A stretch of 64,000 nucleotides of DNA, from assembly GCF_019511665.1 (NCBI RefSeq), contig NZ_JAEUAW010000010.1:62001-126000 (forward strand). Direction: 5' to 3'. The translations under genes and the position numbers were made by a program. The DNA is from Microbacterium jejuense. GTDB taxonomy: Bacteria > Actinomycetota > Actinomycetes > Actinomycetales > Microbacteriaceae. The notes under the pieces were generated by a model. That model ran no database searches, had not been told where the DNA came from, and worked only from the letters and a program-made list of their open reading frames with translations. Shown piece by piece: positions 18,571 to 28,150 of the stretch (its first letter is position 1; each line of letters opens with the position of its first letter).

Positions 18571-20088
18571 ATGGGTGTCCTCCGTACCAAGTCCGTCGAG
18601 CAGTCGATCGCGGACACCGACGAGCCGGAGTACCGGCTCAAGAAGTCGCTGACGGCGCTCGACCTGACGGTGTTCGGCATCGGCGTCGTGATCGGCGCCG
18701 GCATCTTCACGCTCACCGGACGCGCCGCGCACGAGGTCGCAGGCCCCGCGATCGTCATCAGCTTCGTGGTCGCCGCGATCGCGTGCACGCTGGCGGCGCT
18801 CTGCTACGCCGAGTTCGCGTCGACGGTGCCGGTGTCGGGGTCGGCGTACACCTTCTCGTACTCCTCGCTCGGCGAGCTGTTCGCCTGGATCATCGGCTGG
18901 GACCTGATCCTGGAGATGTTCCTCGGCGCGAGCGTCGTCGCCCAGGGATGGAGCGCGTACCTCGGCACACTGCTCGCCCAGCTCGGCATCCCGATCCCCG
19001 CCGAGATCGGGTACGGCGGCACGGTCGACCTCATGGCCATCCTGCTGGTGCTCGTCCTCGGCGGACTCATGACGTTCGGGATCAAGGAGTCGCTGCGGGT
19101 GAACCTGGTCCTGGTCGCGGTGAAGATCTTCATCGTGCTCTTCGTGATCGTCGCAGGGCTGCTGTTCGTCAACCCCGCGAACTGGTCGCCCTTCGTGCCG
19201 GATCCGGCGCCGCGCGAGGCCGCGACCGGGCTCAGCCAGCCGCTCCTGCAGTTCTTCGCGGGTATCGAGCCGACGGCGTTCGGCGTGGGCGGCATCTTCG
19301 CCGGCGCGGCACTGGTGTTCTTCGCCTACATCGGGTTCGACGTGGTCGCCACGACCGCCGAGGAGACCCGCAATCCGCAGCGCGACATGCCGATCGGCAT
19401 CATCGCCTCGCTGCTCATCTGCACGCTGCTGTACTGCGCCGTGGCGCTGGTGGTCACCGGCATGGTCCCGTATCAGGATCTCGATCCCGCGGCCGCGCTC
19501 GCGAACGCGTTCGCCTTCCACGGGGCGACCTGGATGGCGACGCTCATCTCGGCGGGAGCCGTCGCCGGCCTCACGACCGTCGTGCTCACGCTGCTGATCG
19601 GGGCGACGCGCATCATCTTCGCGATGTCGCGCGACGCGCTGCTGCCGATGGGGCTCGCGAAGGTGCATCCGCGGTTCCGCACACCGTGGGTGATCTCGAT
19701 CGTCGTCACCGTGATCGTCGCGGTCGTGGCCGGCTTCACGCCGGTCGGCCTGCTGGAGGAGATGGTCAACATCGGCACGCTCTCGGCGTTCGTGCTGGTC
19801 TCGGTGGGCGTCATCGTGCTGCGACGCAAGCGCCCCGACCTGCGCCGCAGCTTCCGCGTCCCGCTCAACCCCTGGCTGCCTGGCCTGTCGGCGGCCATCT
19901 GCGTGTATCTCATGGTGAATCTCACCGTCGAGACGTGGTTGCGCTTCCTGGTGTGGCTGGTGCTCGGATTCGCGATCTACTTCACCTATTCGCACCGGCA
20001 CTCGCGCGTCGGGCAGCCCGGCTACGAGGAGTTCGCCCTGCCCCACGTCGTCTCGCACGAACGCGAATCGGACGAGGACGGCCGGTGA
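18571..20088 (+). CDS. APC family amino acid permease
   Basis: A 505-residue inner-membrane protein with about 12 hydrophobic segments. It opens with VFGIGVVIGAGIFTLTGRAA, the unwound helix 1 that binds the amino acid in APC transporters, and helix 6 reads FFAYIGFDVVATTAEE. The N-terminal cytoplasmic tail is short (YRLKKSLTALDL). The sequence is of the cationic amino acid transporter (CAT/YfnA) type; substrate not determined. The ATG at 18571 follows a GAAAGG site. It is divergent from the zinc-ribbon gene and convergent with tRNA-Val. Confidence 0.88.
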   Translation: MGVLRTKSVEQSIADTDEPEYRLKKSLTALDLTVFGIGVVIGAGIFTLTGRAAHEVAGPAIVISFVVAAIACTLAALCYAEFASTVPVSGSAYTFSYSSLGELFAWIIGWDLILEMFLGASVVAQGWSAYLGTLLAQLGIPIPAEIGYGGTVDLMAILLVLVLGGLMTFGIKESLRVNLVLVAVKIFIVLFVIVAGLLFVNPANWSPFVPDPAPREAATGLSQPLLQFFAGIEPTAFGVGGIFAGAALVFFAYIGFDVVATTAEETRNPQRDMPIGIIASLLICTLLYCAVALVVTGMVPYQDLDPAAALANAFAFHGATWMATLISAGAVAGLTTVVLTLLIGATRIIFAMSRDALLPMGLAKVHPRFRTPWVISIVVTVIVAVVAGFTPVGLLEEMVNIGTLSAFVLVSVGVIVLRRKRPDLRRSFRVPLNPWLPGLSAAICVYLMVNLTVETWLRFLVWLVLGFAIYFTYSHRHSRVGQPGYEEFALPHVVSHERESDEDGR

Positions 20089-20111
20089 GCGGCATCCACT
20101 GATCAGAAGAG

Positions 20112-20184
20112 TGGGCCCTGCCGGGATCGAACCGACGACATCCACGGTGTAAACGTGGCGCTCTACCAGCTGAGCTAAAGGCCC
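20112..20184 (-). tRNA. tRNA-Val (anticodon TAC)
   Basis: A 73-nt cloverleaf on the minus strand. The acceptor stem GGGCCTT pairs with AGGGCCC (one G-U). The anticodon arm is CCACG-TTTACAC-CGTGG, and the T arm contains GGTTCGATCC. CCA is not encoded. Confidence 0.96.
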
Positions 20185-20192
20185 TCGCGGTC

Positions 20193-20198
20193 AGTCTA
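20193..20198 (-). promoter_or_regulatory. -10 element of tRNA-Val
   Basis: TAGACT only 8 nt before the mature tRNA 5' end, so the primary transcript would have almost no 5' leader for RNase P to remove. Confidence 0.45.
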
Positions 20199-20228
20199 CG
20201 AGGTGCGTCCGCTGGCTCCCGAACTCGC

Positions 20229-20325
20229 TAGGCTGGCAGATGGTGCGTTGTGGCGGGCAGACAAAGCCCGCCCCGCTCCGGTAGCGATTCCCTGGCACGA
20301 TCTGCCAGACGACGAAAGGTCTTCT
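20229..20325 (+). promoter_or_regulatory. aceE promoter and structured leader
   Basis: TAGGCT at 20229-20234 is the -10. The leader of about 85 nt has a perfect 7-bp hairpin (20252-20258 with 20266-20272). A 9-bp inverted repeat CTGGCAGAT (20233-20241) and ATCTGCCAG (20300-20308) flanks it. GAAAGG at 20314-20319 is the ribosome binding site. Confidence 0.5.
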
Positions 20326-23052
20326 GTGACTGTCAACGATCAGGATCCGTACTCGCAGGACTCCCTCGACAGCGATCCCGACGAGACCTCCGAGTGGCAG
20401 GAATCCCTGCAGCAGCTCGTGCAGGCCAAGGGCCACGGTCGTGGCCGCGAGATCATGCTGAGCCTGCTGCAGACCTCGCATGAGCTCCAGCTGAACGTGC
20501 CGCAGGTGCCCACCACGGACTACATCAACACGATCGCGCCCGAGAACGAGCCCGAGTTCCCCGGCGACGAGGAGCTGGAGCGCCGGTACCGCCGCTGGAT
20601 CCGCTGGAACGCCGCCATCACGGTGCACCGTGCGCAGCGCCCGGGCATCGGCGTGGGCGGCCACATCTCGACGTACGCGTCGTCGGCCGCCCTGTACGAG
20701 GTCGGCTTCAACCACTTCTTCCGTGGCCTCGACCACCCGTCGGGCGGCGACCAGGTGTTCTTCCAGGGCCACGCCTCCCCCGGCATGTACGCCCGCTCGT
20801 TCCTCGAGGGCCGCCTCGGCGAGGACGACCTCGACGGCTTCCGGCAGGAGAAGTCGCACGCGCCGCACGCGGTGCCGTCGTACCCCCACCCGCGCCTCAT
20901 GCCGGACTACTGGCAGTTCCCCACGGTGTCGATGGGCCTGGGCCCCATCAACGCCATCTACCAGGCTCAGGCCAACAAGTACCTCACCAACCGCGGCATC
21001 AAGGACCTGTCGGACTCGCACGTCTGGGCGTTCCTGGGCGACGGCGAGATGGACGAGGTCGAGAGCCGCGGGCAGCTGCAGGTCGCCGCGAACGAGGGAC
21101 TCGACAACCTCACGTTCGTCGTCAACTGCAACCTGCAGCGCCTCGACGGCCCGGTCCGCGGAAACGGCAAGATCATCCAGGAGCTCGAGGCGTTCTTCCG
21201 CGGTGCGGGCTGGAACGTCATCAAGGTCGTGTGGGGCCGCGAGTGGGACGACCTGCTCGCCCGCGACGACTCGGGCGCCCTGCTCAACCTCATGAACGTC
21301 ACCCCCGACGGCGACTACCAGACCTACAAGGCCGAGAACGGCGCGTACGTCCGGGAACACTTCTTCGGCCGGGACGAGCGGGCCGCCGCGCTGGTCAAGG
21401 ACTACTCGGACGAGCAGATCTGGAACCTCAAGCGCGGTGGACACGACTACCGCAAGGTGTACGCGGCCTTCAAGGCGGCCGTCGAGCACAAGGGCCAGCC
21501 GACCGTCATCCTCGCCAAGACCATCAAGGGCTACGGCCTGGGACCCCACTTCGAGGGCCGCAACGCGACCCACCAGATGAAGAAGATGACGCTCGAGGAC
21601 CTCAAGCACTTCCGCGACGGCATGCAGATCCCGATCTCGGACGCGCAGCTGGAGGCCAACCCGTACCTTCCGCCGTACTTCCACCCCGGCGAGCAGGACG
21701 AGACCATCCAGTACATGCTGGACCGTCGCCGCAGTCTCGGCGGCTACCTGCCCGAGCGCCGCAGCCACCACGTGCCGATCTCGCTTCCCGGCGACGAGGC
21801 GTACGCGCTGCCGAAGAAGGGCTCGGGCAACCAGGAGATCGCCACCACGATGGCCTTCGTCCGCCTGCTCAAGGACCTTCTGCGCTCGAAGGACTTCGGC
21901 CACCGCATCGTGCCGATCATCCCGGACGAGGCGCGCACGTTCGGCATGGACGCGTACTTCCCGACCGCGAAGATCTACAACCCCAACGGTCAGCACTACA
22001 CGTCGGTCGACCGCGAGCTGCTGCTGGCCTACAAAGAGAGCCCGCAGGGGCAGATCGTGCACGTCGGCATCAACGAGGCCGGCGCGATGGCGGCCTTCAC
22101 CGCCGCCGGCACGTCGTACGCGACGCACGGCGAGCCGCTGATCCCGGTGTACATCTTCTACTCGATGTTCGGCTTCCAGCGCACGGGCGACGCGAACTGG
22201 GCCGCCGGCGACCAGATGGCGCGCGGCTTCGTGGTGGGCGCGACGGCCGGCCGTACGACGCTGACCGGTGAGGGCCTGCAGCACGCCGACGGCCACTCCC
22301 CGCTGCTCGCGTCGACGAACCCGGCGACGGTCGCCTACGACCCGGCGTACGGGTACGAGATCGCGCACATCGTGCGCGCCGGCCTCGACCGCATGTACGG
22401 CGGCAACCACCCCGACCCGAACGTCATGTACTACCTCACGGTGTACAACGAGCCCCTCGTGCAGCCGGCCGAGCCGGCCGATGTGGACGTCGACGGCATC
22501 GTGCGCGGCATCCACCGCATCTCGGTCGCCGAGGGCGAGGGTCCGCGCGCGCAGATCTTCGCGTCGGGCGTCGGCGTGCCGTGGGCACTCGAGGCGCAGC
22601 AGCTGCTGCGCGACGACTGGGGCGTGCAGGCCGATGTGTGGTCGGTCACGTCGTGGTCGGAGCTGCGCCGCGACGGCCTCGCCGCCGACGAGCACAACTT
22701 CCTCTTCCCCGGCGAGGAGCCGCGCACGGCGTACCTCACCGAGAAGCTGAAGGATGCCGCCGGCCCCGTGGTCGCCGTGAGCGACTACATGCACGCGGTC
22801 CAGGACCAGATCCGCCCGTGGGTGCCGAACCGCTACGCCACGCTGGGCGCCGACGGCTTCGGCTTCTCGGACACGCGCGCCGCCGCTCGCCGCTTCTTCA
22901 AGATCGACGGTCCGTCGGTCGTCGTGCGCACGCTCCAGGCGCTGGCCGAGGAGGGCGCGGTCGACCGCGGCCTCGCCGCCCAGGCGATCGAGAAGTACCG
23001 TCTGCACGACGTGACCGCCGGGACGAGCGGGAACGCGGGCGGCGAGAGCTGA
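20326..23052 (+). CDS. aceE: Pyruvate dehydrogenase E1, homodimeric type
   Basis: Thiamine-diphosphate-dependent decarboxylation of pyruvate and reductive acetylation of the E2 lipoyl group. The 908-residue length fits the single-chain AceE type. The TPP motif starts [13 protein letters not shown] at residue 238 and ends with the [11 protein letters not shown] segment. The GTG at 20326 is chosen because GAAAGG lies 6 nt upstream and the product starts VTVNDQDPY, like relatives. E2 and E3 are encoded at 1.7-5 kb. Directly downstream are a PucR-type regulator and the fatty acid synthase genes that use its product acetyl-CoA. Confidence 0.96.
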   Translation: MTVNDQDPYSQDSLDSDPDETSEWQESLQQLVQAKGHGRGREIMLSLLQTSHELQLNVPQVPTTDYINTIAPENEPEFPGDEELERRYRRWIRWNAAITVHRAQRPGIGVGGHISTYASSAALYEVGFNHFFRGLDHPSGGDQVFFQGHASPGMYARSFLEGRLGEDDLDGFRQEKSHAPHAVPSYPHPRLMPDYWQFPTVSMGLGPINAIYQAQANKYLTNRGIKDLSDSHVWAFLGDGEMDEVESRGQLQVAANEGLDNLTFVVNCNLQRLDGPVRGNGKIIQELEAFFRGAGWNVIKVVWGREWDDLLARDDSGALLNLMNVTPDGDYQTYKAENGAYVREHFFGRDERAAALVKDYSDEQIWNLKRGGHDYRKVYAAFKAAVEHKGQPTVILAKTIKGYGLGPHFEGRNATHQMKKMTLEDLKHFRDGMQIPISDAQLEANPYLPPYFHPGEQDETIQYMLDRRRSLGGYLPERRSHHVPISLPGDEAYALPKKGSGNQEIATTMAFVRLLKDLLRSKDFGHRIVPIIPDEARTFGMDAYFPTAKIYNPNGQHYTSVDRELLLAYKESPQGQIVHVGINEAGAMAAFTAAGTSYATHGEPLIPVYIFYSMFGFQRTGDANWAAGDQMARGFVVGATAGRTTLTGEGLQHADGHSPLLASTNPATVAYDPAYGYEIAHIVRAGLDRMYGGNHPDPNVMYYLTVYNEPLVQPAEPADVDVDGIVRGIHRISVAEGEGPRAQIFASGVGVPWALEAQQLLRDDWGVQADVWSVTSWSELRRDGLAADEHNFLFPGEEPRTAYLTEKLKDAAGPVVAVSDYMHAVQDQIRPWVPNRYATLGADGFGFSDTRAAARRFFKIDGPSVVVRTLQALAEEGAVDRGLAAQAIEKYRLHDVTAGTSGNAGGES

Positions 23053-23059
23053 TCCGCGG

Positions 23060-24277
23060 ATGGGCAAGCCTGTCGAGGTGATGGACAAAACCGAGACGCT
23101 GGCGTGGCTGCGTCGCATCTCGGGCGACATCGCGACCGTCACGATCAAGCGCCTCGAAGACACGCTGCCCTGGTACGCCGAGATGCCACCGGCCCGACGC
23201 TCCGCCGTCGGGCTGGTGGCTCAGGCAGGCATCACGTCGTTCATCCAGTGGTACGACGACCCCGGCTCCACCCCCTGGATCGCCTCGGACATCTTCGCCG
23301 CGGCTCCCCGTGAACTGCTGCGCAGCGTCAGCCTGCAGCAGACCCTGCAGCTCATCCGCGTGACCGTCGAGGTCACCGAGGAGCGCGTCGCGGGCAAGGG
23401 CGACGACCTCCGCGAGGCGATCCTGCTGTACTCCCGCGAGGTCGCGTTCGCCGCGGCGGACGTCTACGCGCGCGCCGCAGAGGCACGAGGGCTGTGGGAT
23501 GCGCGGCTGGAGGCGCTCGTCGTCGACTCGATCCTCACGGGCGAGGCCGACGAAGAGCTGCCCAGCCGAATCGCCGCGCTCGGCTGGCACGGCCACGGCG
23601 AGGTCGCGGTGCTCGTGGGGACGACCCCCGCGCAGTTCGACGTCGACCAGCTGCGCCGCACCGCGCGCAAGCTGGGCGTCGACGTGCTCATCGGCGTGCA
23701 GGGCTCGAGGCTCGTTCTGGTCGTCGGGCGCGCCGAGCCGTCGGCCTCCGACGACGCGGCCACCGACCTGCCGTTCGCCGAGATCGCCAAGCGCCTCGAG
23801 CCGGGGTTCGGTGCCGGGTACCTCGTTCTCGGACCGACGGTGCCGGCGCTCGTCGACGCCAGCCAGTCCGCACGTGCGGCGCTGGCCGGCTTCGCCGTCG
23901 CGCGGGCGTGGCGTCACGCGCCGCGCCCCGTCGAGGCCGACGACCTGCTCCCCGAGCGTGCGCTCGCGGGCGACCCGCTTGCCAAGCTGACCCTCGTGGA
24001 GCGGATCTACCGCCCGCTGCAGTCCCACAGCGCCGACCTCGTATCGACGCTGTGGGCGTACCTCGACAACGGCCGCTCGCTCGAAGCGACTGCGCGCGAG
24101 CTGTTCGTCCACCCCAACACGGTGCGCTACCGCCTGAAGCGCGTGTCCGAGGTGATCGGGTGGGACGCCACGGGACCCCGCGAGGCGCTCATCCTGCAGA
24201 CGGCGCTGATCCTCGGATCCATCGGGACGGATGCCACCCGCCGGCGTCCGACGGCCGCCAGGCGCGGTCCGCTCTGA
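23060..24277 (+). CDS. fasR: PucR/CdaR-type transcriptional regulator, FasR-like
   Basis: The 405-residue protein has a long N-terminal sensory region of about 300 residues and a C-terminal helix-turn-helix of the PucR type (LEATARELFVHPNTVRYRLKRVSEVIG, residues about 345-375). The same position between aceE and fabD is held by Rv2242 in Mycobacterium tuberculosis and by FasR of Streptomyces coelicolor, an activator of the fab operon. I infer the same role. Its start is uncertain: ATG 23060 follows aceE by 7 bp, and ATG 23081 is in frame with GAGG very close upstream. Confidence 0.85.
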   Translation: MGKPVEVMDKTETLAWLRRISGDIATVTIKRLEDTLPWYAEMPPARRSAVGLVAQAGITSFIQWYDDPGSTPWIASDIFAAAPRELLRSVSLQQTLQLIRVTVEVTEERVAGKGDDLREAILLYSREVAFAAADVYARAAEARGLWDARLEALVVDSILTGEADEELPSRIAALGWHGHGEVAVLVGTTPAQFDVDQLRRTARKLGVDVLIGVQGSRLVLVVGRAEPSASDDAATDLPFAEIAKRLEPGFGAGYLVLGPTVPALVDASQSARAALAGFAVARAWRHAPRPVEADDLLPERALAGDPLAKLTLVERIYRPLQSHSADLVSTLWAYLDNGRSLEATARELFVHPNTVRYRLKRVSEVIGWDATGPREALILQTALILGSIGTDATRRRPTAARRGPL

Positions 24278-24354
24278 CTCCCCGTGTGGGACGCGCACAA
24301 AGGTCCGCGCAATTCTTGTGACGGTGTCGCCAGAACCCGCGTCCTGATCCTTGG

Positions 24355-24360
24355 CAGGAT
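24355..24360 (+). promoter_or_regulatory. -10 element of leaderless fabD
   Basis: CAGGAT, 6 nt before the GTG at 24367. First base departs from TANNNT; the same hexamer and spacing occur at 38680. Confidence 0.4.
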
Positions 24361-24366
24361 GGAACG

Positions 24367-25278
24367 GTGCGTATCGCTGTCTTCCCGGGGCAGGGCTCCC
24401 AGTCCCCCGGCTTCCTGACTCCCTGGCTCGAACTCGACGGCACCGCCGATCGGCTGGCGCAGTACTCCGAGTGGTCGGGTGTCGATCTCGTCGCCGCCGG
24501 CACCGAGTGGGACGCCGACCGGATCCGCGACACCCAGGTGGCGCAGCCGCTCATCGTCGCCGCCAGCCTGCTGTCGTGGAACGCGCTCCCCGACCGTTCG
24601 GGCATCGCCGGTGTCGCCGGCCACTCGGTGGGCGAGTTCGCCGCCGCGGCGGCGGCCGGCATCCTGAGCGAGCAGGACGCCCTCACCCTCGTCGGCATCC
24701 GCGGACGCGCCATGGCCGAGGCCGCCGCGGCCGCCGAGACCGGCATGAGCGCCGTGATCGGCGGTGACGAGGCCGCCGTGCTCGCCCGTCTCACCGAGCT
24801 CGGACTGGCACCGGCCAACTACAACGGCGGCGGACAGCTCGTCGTCGCGGGCGCCGTCGAGGCGCTGAAGTCCCTGGCCGCGGAGCCGGTCGCCGGCACG
24901 CGCGTCATCCCGCTGCAGGTCGCCGGCGCGTTCCACACCCACTACATGACTCCGGCTGTCGAGGCGCTCCGTGCCGCCGCGGCAGAGGTCGCGGCGTCCG
25001 ACCCGTCCGTCACCATCTGGACCAACCGCGACGGCTCGGCGGTCGCGTCGGGCGCCGCGTTCGTCGAGCTGCTGGTCGACCAGGTCGCTTCGCCGGTGCG
25101 CTGGGACCTGTGCATGACGTCTTTCGCCGACGCCGGCGTATCGGGCATCGTGGAACTGTCGCCGGCGGGCACGCTCGTCGGGCTCGCGAAGCGCGCGCTG
25201 CGGGGAACCCCCGCCGTGGCCGTGAAGACACCCGACGACTTGGAGGCCGCCGCCGCACTGGCGGCCGTCGACGCCTGA
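24367..25278 (+). CDS. fabD: Malonyl-CoA:ACP transacylase
   Basis: Loads malonyl groups onto acyl carrier protein for type II fatty acid synthesis. The 303-residue protein has the oxyanion segment FPGQGSQSPG at its start. The nucleophile is S87 in GHSVGEF, and the catalytic His lies in AFHTHYM. The GTG at 24367 gives VRIAVFPGQGSQ, the normal family start. First of four fab genes in order fabD-fabH-acpP-fabF, 12 bp before fabH. Confidence 0.95.
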   Translation: MRIAVFPGQGSQSPGFLTPWLELDGTADRLAQYSEWSGVDLVAAGTEWDADRIRDTQVAQPLIVAASLLSWNALPDRSGIAGVAGHSVGEFAAAAAAGILSEQDALTLVGIRGRAMAEAAAAAETGMSAVIGGDEAAVLARLTELGLAPANYNGGGQLVVAGAVEALKSLAAEPVAGTRVIPLQVAGAFHTHYMTPAVEALRAAAAEVAASDPSVTIWTNRDGSAVASGAAFVELLVDQVASPVRWDLCMTSFADAGVSGIVELSPAGTLVGLAKRALRGTPAVAVKTPDDLEAAAALAAVDA

Positions 25279-25290
25279 CCGGAGAGAAGC

Positions 25291-26292
25291 ATGACCCGCA
25301 CCCTCGTCCAGCCCACCGGGGCCGCTCACACGCGCATCTACGCCTTCGGCGCCGCCCGCGGTGAGGTGGCCGTTCCCAACGAGGACCTCATCGGCCCGAT
25401 CGACTCGAGCGACGAGTGGATCCGCCAGCGCACGGGCATCGTGACCCGCACGCGTGCGGTGCCCGAGACGGACGCCATCGATCTCGCGACGGATGCCGCC
25501 CGCGAGGCGATCGAGCGCTCCGGTGTCGACCCGAGCAAGGTGGACGCCGTCATCGTCGCGACCATCAGCAACCCCAAGCAGACGCCGTCGGTCTCGGCCA
25601 TCGTCGCGGACCGCGTGGGAGCCAACCCCGCCGCGGCGTACGACGTCAACGCCGCGTGCGCCGGATTCGCCTACGGCATCGCGCAGGCCGACGCGCTCAT
25701 CCGCGCCGGAGCAGCCCACTACGCCCTGGTGATCGGCACCGAGAAGCTCAGCGACGTCGTCGACCCGACCGACCGGAGCATCTCGTTCCTGCTCGGCGAC
25801 GGCGCCGGCGCCGCGGTCGTGGGTCCGAGCGACACCCCCGGCATCGGCCCGACCGTGTGGGGCTCCGACGGCTCCAAGGCCGACGCCGTGGGCATGAACC
25901 ACACGCTCACCGAGTTCCGCGACGGCGTCGCCCCGTGGCCGACGCTCCGCCAGGAGGGCCCGACGGTGTTCCGCTGGGCGGTGTGGGAGATGGTGAAGGT
26001 CGCACGTCAGGCGCTCGAGGAGGCCGGGGTCGAGGCATCCGATCTCGCCGCCTTCGTCCCCCACCAGGCGAACATGCGCATCATCGACGAGTTCGCCAAG
26101 CAGCTGAAGCTGCCGGAGAGCGTCGTCATCGCCCGCGACATCGAGACCACGGGCAACACCTCGGCCGCGTCGATCCCGCTGGCCACGCATCGCCTGCTCG
26201 AAGAGCACCCCGAGCTCAGCGGCGGACTCGCGCTGCAGATCGGCTTCGGCGCGGGACTCGTGTTCGGCGCCCAGGTCGTCGTCCTCCCGTGA
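25291..26292 (+). CDS. fabH: 3-oxoacyl-ACP synthase III (KASIII)
   Basis: Condenses an acyl-CoA primer with malonyl-ACP and so sets chain type (straight, iso or anteiso). The 333-residue protein has the complete triad: C123 in AACAGFAYG, H258 in PHQANMRI and N289 in TGNTSAAS. GGAGAG precedes the ATG. It lies in the fab cluster between fabD and acpP. Confidence 0.95.
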   Translation: MTRTLVQPTGAAHTRIYAFGAARGEVAVPNEDLIGPIDSSDEWIRQRTGIVTRTRAVPETDAIDLATDAAREAIERSGVDPSKVDAVIVATISNPKQTPSVSAIVADRVGANPAAAYDVNAACAGFAYGIAQADALIRAGAAHYALVIGTEKLSDVVDPTDRSISFLLGDGAGAAVVGPSDTPGIGPTVWGSDGSKADAVGMNHTLTEFRDGVAPWPTLRQEGPTVFRWAVWEMVKVARQALEEAGVEASDLAAFVPHQANMRIIDEFAKQLKLPESVVIARDIETTGNTSAASIPLATHRLLEEHPELSGGLALQIGFGAGLVFGAQVVVLP

Positions 26293-26310
26293 CGCGGCGA
26301 ACGGCGACTC

Positions 26311-26316
26311 TAGACT
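26311..26316 (+). promoter_or_regulatory. -10 element before acpP
   Basis: TAGACT 20 bp after the fabH stop, with a leader of about 60 nt to acpP. It would give acpP extra transcription beyond the fabD promoter. Confidence 0.45.
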
Positions 26317-26382
26317 GATTCCCGGCCCGTCCGGGCACCGCACAATCCCTGAAAACAGGCCCCTAACAAACAGGAGAATCCC

Positions 26383-26631
26383 ATGGCATTCACCAACGAC
26401 GAGGTCCTCGCCGGACTCGCCGAGCTCATCACCGACGAGACGGGCATCTCAGCCGACGAGGTCGCGCTCGAGAAGTCGTTCACCGACGACCTCGACATCG
26501 ACTCGATCTCGATGATGACGATCGTCGTCAACGCCGAGGAGAAGTTCGGCGTGACGATCCCCGATGACGAGGTCAAGAACCTCAAGACCGTCGGCGACGC
26601 CGTCACCTTCATCACGTCGAACCAGGCGTGA
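26383..26631 (+). CDS. acpP: Acyl carrier protein
   Basis: An 82-residue acidic four-helix carrier. The phosphopantetheine attachment serine is S41 in DLDIDSISMM. A CAGGAG site precedes the ATG. It carries growing acyl chains between the enzymes encoded on either side. It has its own -10 box and is followed by two strong hairpins before fabF, consistent with a need for more ACP than synthase. Confidence 0.96.
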   Translation: MAFTNDEVLAGLAELITDETGISADEVALEKSFTDDLDIDSISMMTIVVNAEEKFGVTIPDDEVKNLKTVGDAVTFITSNQA

Positions 26632-26635
26632 GTCC

Positions 26636-26708
26636 TGTGGGGCATCGCCCCACACCCCGGCTCGCTGACGCGAGGCCATCCTCCGGTGGGGGCTGCGGCC
26701 CCCACCGG
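26636..26708 (+). other. Two tandem hairpins between acpP and fabF, probable partial terminators
   Basis: Stem 1: 8 bp, 26636-26643 with 26647-26654, 3-nt loop. Stem 2: 11 bp, 26683-26693 with 26698-26708, loop TGCG. Neither has a T run. They may lower read-through into fabF or stabilise the acpP mRNA 3' end. Confidence 0.55.
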
Positions 26709-26735
26709 CATGAACCCACGAGGATCTAGAACGAC

Positions 26736-27974
26736 ATGAGCAACTCCCGCATCGTCGTGACCGGCATCGGCGCCTCGTCGCCGCTGGGCGGCACGGCACC
26801 CGAGAGCTGGTCCGCGCTCCTGGACGGCGTCTCCGGCACCCGCACCCTCGAGCACGACTGGGTCGAGCAGCACCAGCTGCCCGTCACTTTCGCGGCAGAG
26901 GCCAAGGTGCGCCCCGACACCGTGCTCGAGCGGCCGATCGCCAAGCGCCTCGACCCGTCGTCCCAGTTCGCGCTCGTCGCGGCGATGGAGGCGTGGGCGG
27001 ATGCCGGCAGCCCCGAGGTCGAACCCGAGCGCCTGGGCGTCGACTTCGCGACCGGCATCGGCGGCGTGTGGACCCTCCTGGACGCGTGGGACACCCTGCG
27101 TGAGAAGGGTCCGCGCCGGGTGCTCCCGATGACGGTCCCGATGCTCATGCCCAACGCCGCGGCGGGCAACCTGTCGCTGCACTTCAACGCCCGCGCCTAT
27201 GCCCGCACCGTCGCCAGCGCGTGCGCCTCCAGCACGGAATCGATCGTGAACGCCATCGAGCACATCCGCGCGGGCTATGCCGACGTGGTGATCGCCGGCG
27301 GCACCGAGTCGGCCATCCACCCGATCACGATCGCGGCGTTCGCCTCGATGCAGGCGCTGTCCAAGCGCAACGACGATCCGGCGACCGCGTCGCGGCCGAC
27401 CAGCATCGACCGTGACGGCTTCGTCATGGGCGAGGGCGCCGGCGCGCTCGTGCTCGAGACCGAGGAGCACGCCCGTGCCCGTGGCGCGAAGATCTACGCG
27501 GCGGTCGTGGGCGGCGGCGTCACCGCCGACTCGTACCACATCACCGCGAACGACCCCGAGGGCCTCGGCGCCGCGCGGGCCGTGAAGCTCGCGCTGGAGA
27601 TGGCGGATGCCGCACCCGGCGACGTCACCCACATCAACGCGCACGCGACCTCGACGCCGGTCGGCGACCCGAACGAGTACACGGCCCTGAAGGCGGTGTT
27701 CGGCAACCGGATCGACGACATCGTCGTGTCGGCCACCAAGGCGTCGACCGGGCACCTGCTGGGCGGCACGGGTGCGCTGGAGGCGATCTTCACCGTGCTG
27801 GCGCTGCGCGACCGCGTCGCTCCCCCGACGATCAATCTCACGACGCAGGATCCCGAGGTGCCGTTCCGCGTGTCCGGCACGCCGACTCCGCTCGGCGACG
27901 GGCCGCAGCTCGCGATCAGCAACTCGTTCGGCTTCGGCGGGCACAACGCCGTCGCCGCGTTCGCGTCGGTCTGA
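26736..27974 (+). CDS. fabF: 3-oxoacyl-ACP synthase II (KASII)
   Basis: Elongating condensing enzyme of type II fatty acid synthesis. The 412-residue protein has the nucleophile C163 in SACASSTES and the two catalytic His segments (NAHATSTPVGD and KASTGHLLGG). It is the last gene of the fab cluster; a strong terminator follows. Confidence 0.95.
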   Translation: MSNSRIVVTGIGASSPLGGTAPESWSALLDGVSGTRTLEHDWVEQHQLPVTFAAEAKVRPDTVLERPIAKRLDPSSQFALVAAMEAWADAGSPEVEPERLGVDFATGIGGVWTLLDAWDTLREKGPRRVLPMTVPMLMPNAAAGNLSLHFNARAYARTVASACASSTESIVNAIEHIRAGYADVVIAGGTESAIHPITIAAFASMQALSKRNDDPATASRPTSIDRDGFVMGEGAGALVLETEEHARARGAKIYAAVVGGGVTADSYHITANDPEGLGAARAVKLALEMADAAPGDVTHINAHATSTPVGDPNEYTALKAVFGNRIDDIVVSATKASTGHLLGGTGALEAIFTVLALRDRVAPPTINLTTQDPEVPFRVSGTPTPLGDGPQLAISNSFGFGGHNAVAAFASV

Positions 27975-28005
27975 GGAATCCGCTCGACCGCCGCGCAGAC
28001 GACGA

Positions 28006-28038
28006 AGACGCCCCCCGGGAAGCCGCCGGGGGGCGTCT
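28006..28038. terminator. Terminator of the fab cluster
   Basis: A 13-bp perfect stem (28006-28018 with 28026-28038), 7-nt loop, 32 bp after the fabF stop. Confidence 0.85.
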
Positions 28039-28150
28039 GTCGTGTCAGGCGGTGGTTCGCGGTCCCGCGGCCCGGGATTCATGGCCTCCGAGCCTCGGTA
28101 GTGGCGCCTCGCACCGCCTGCGCCTGTGTCACCCCACGTTCATGTCACCC

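Noticed and set aside
20191-23163. 990-codon open frame antisense to aceE, and many similar long antisense frames
   Set aside because: Typical shadow frames of GC-rich coding DNA: the opposite strand has strong third-position bias and clear homology, while these are Arg/Val/Leu-rich without motifs or start signals.
23060-24277. FasR-binding operator in the fab promoter
   Set aside because: I have no reliable consensus for this family in Microbacteriaceae and saw no convincing palindrome between 24278 and 24366.
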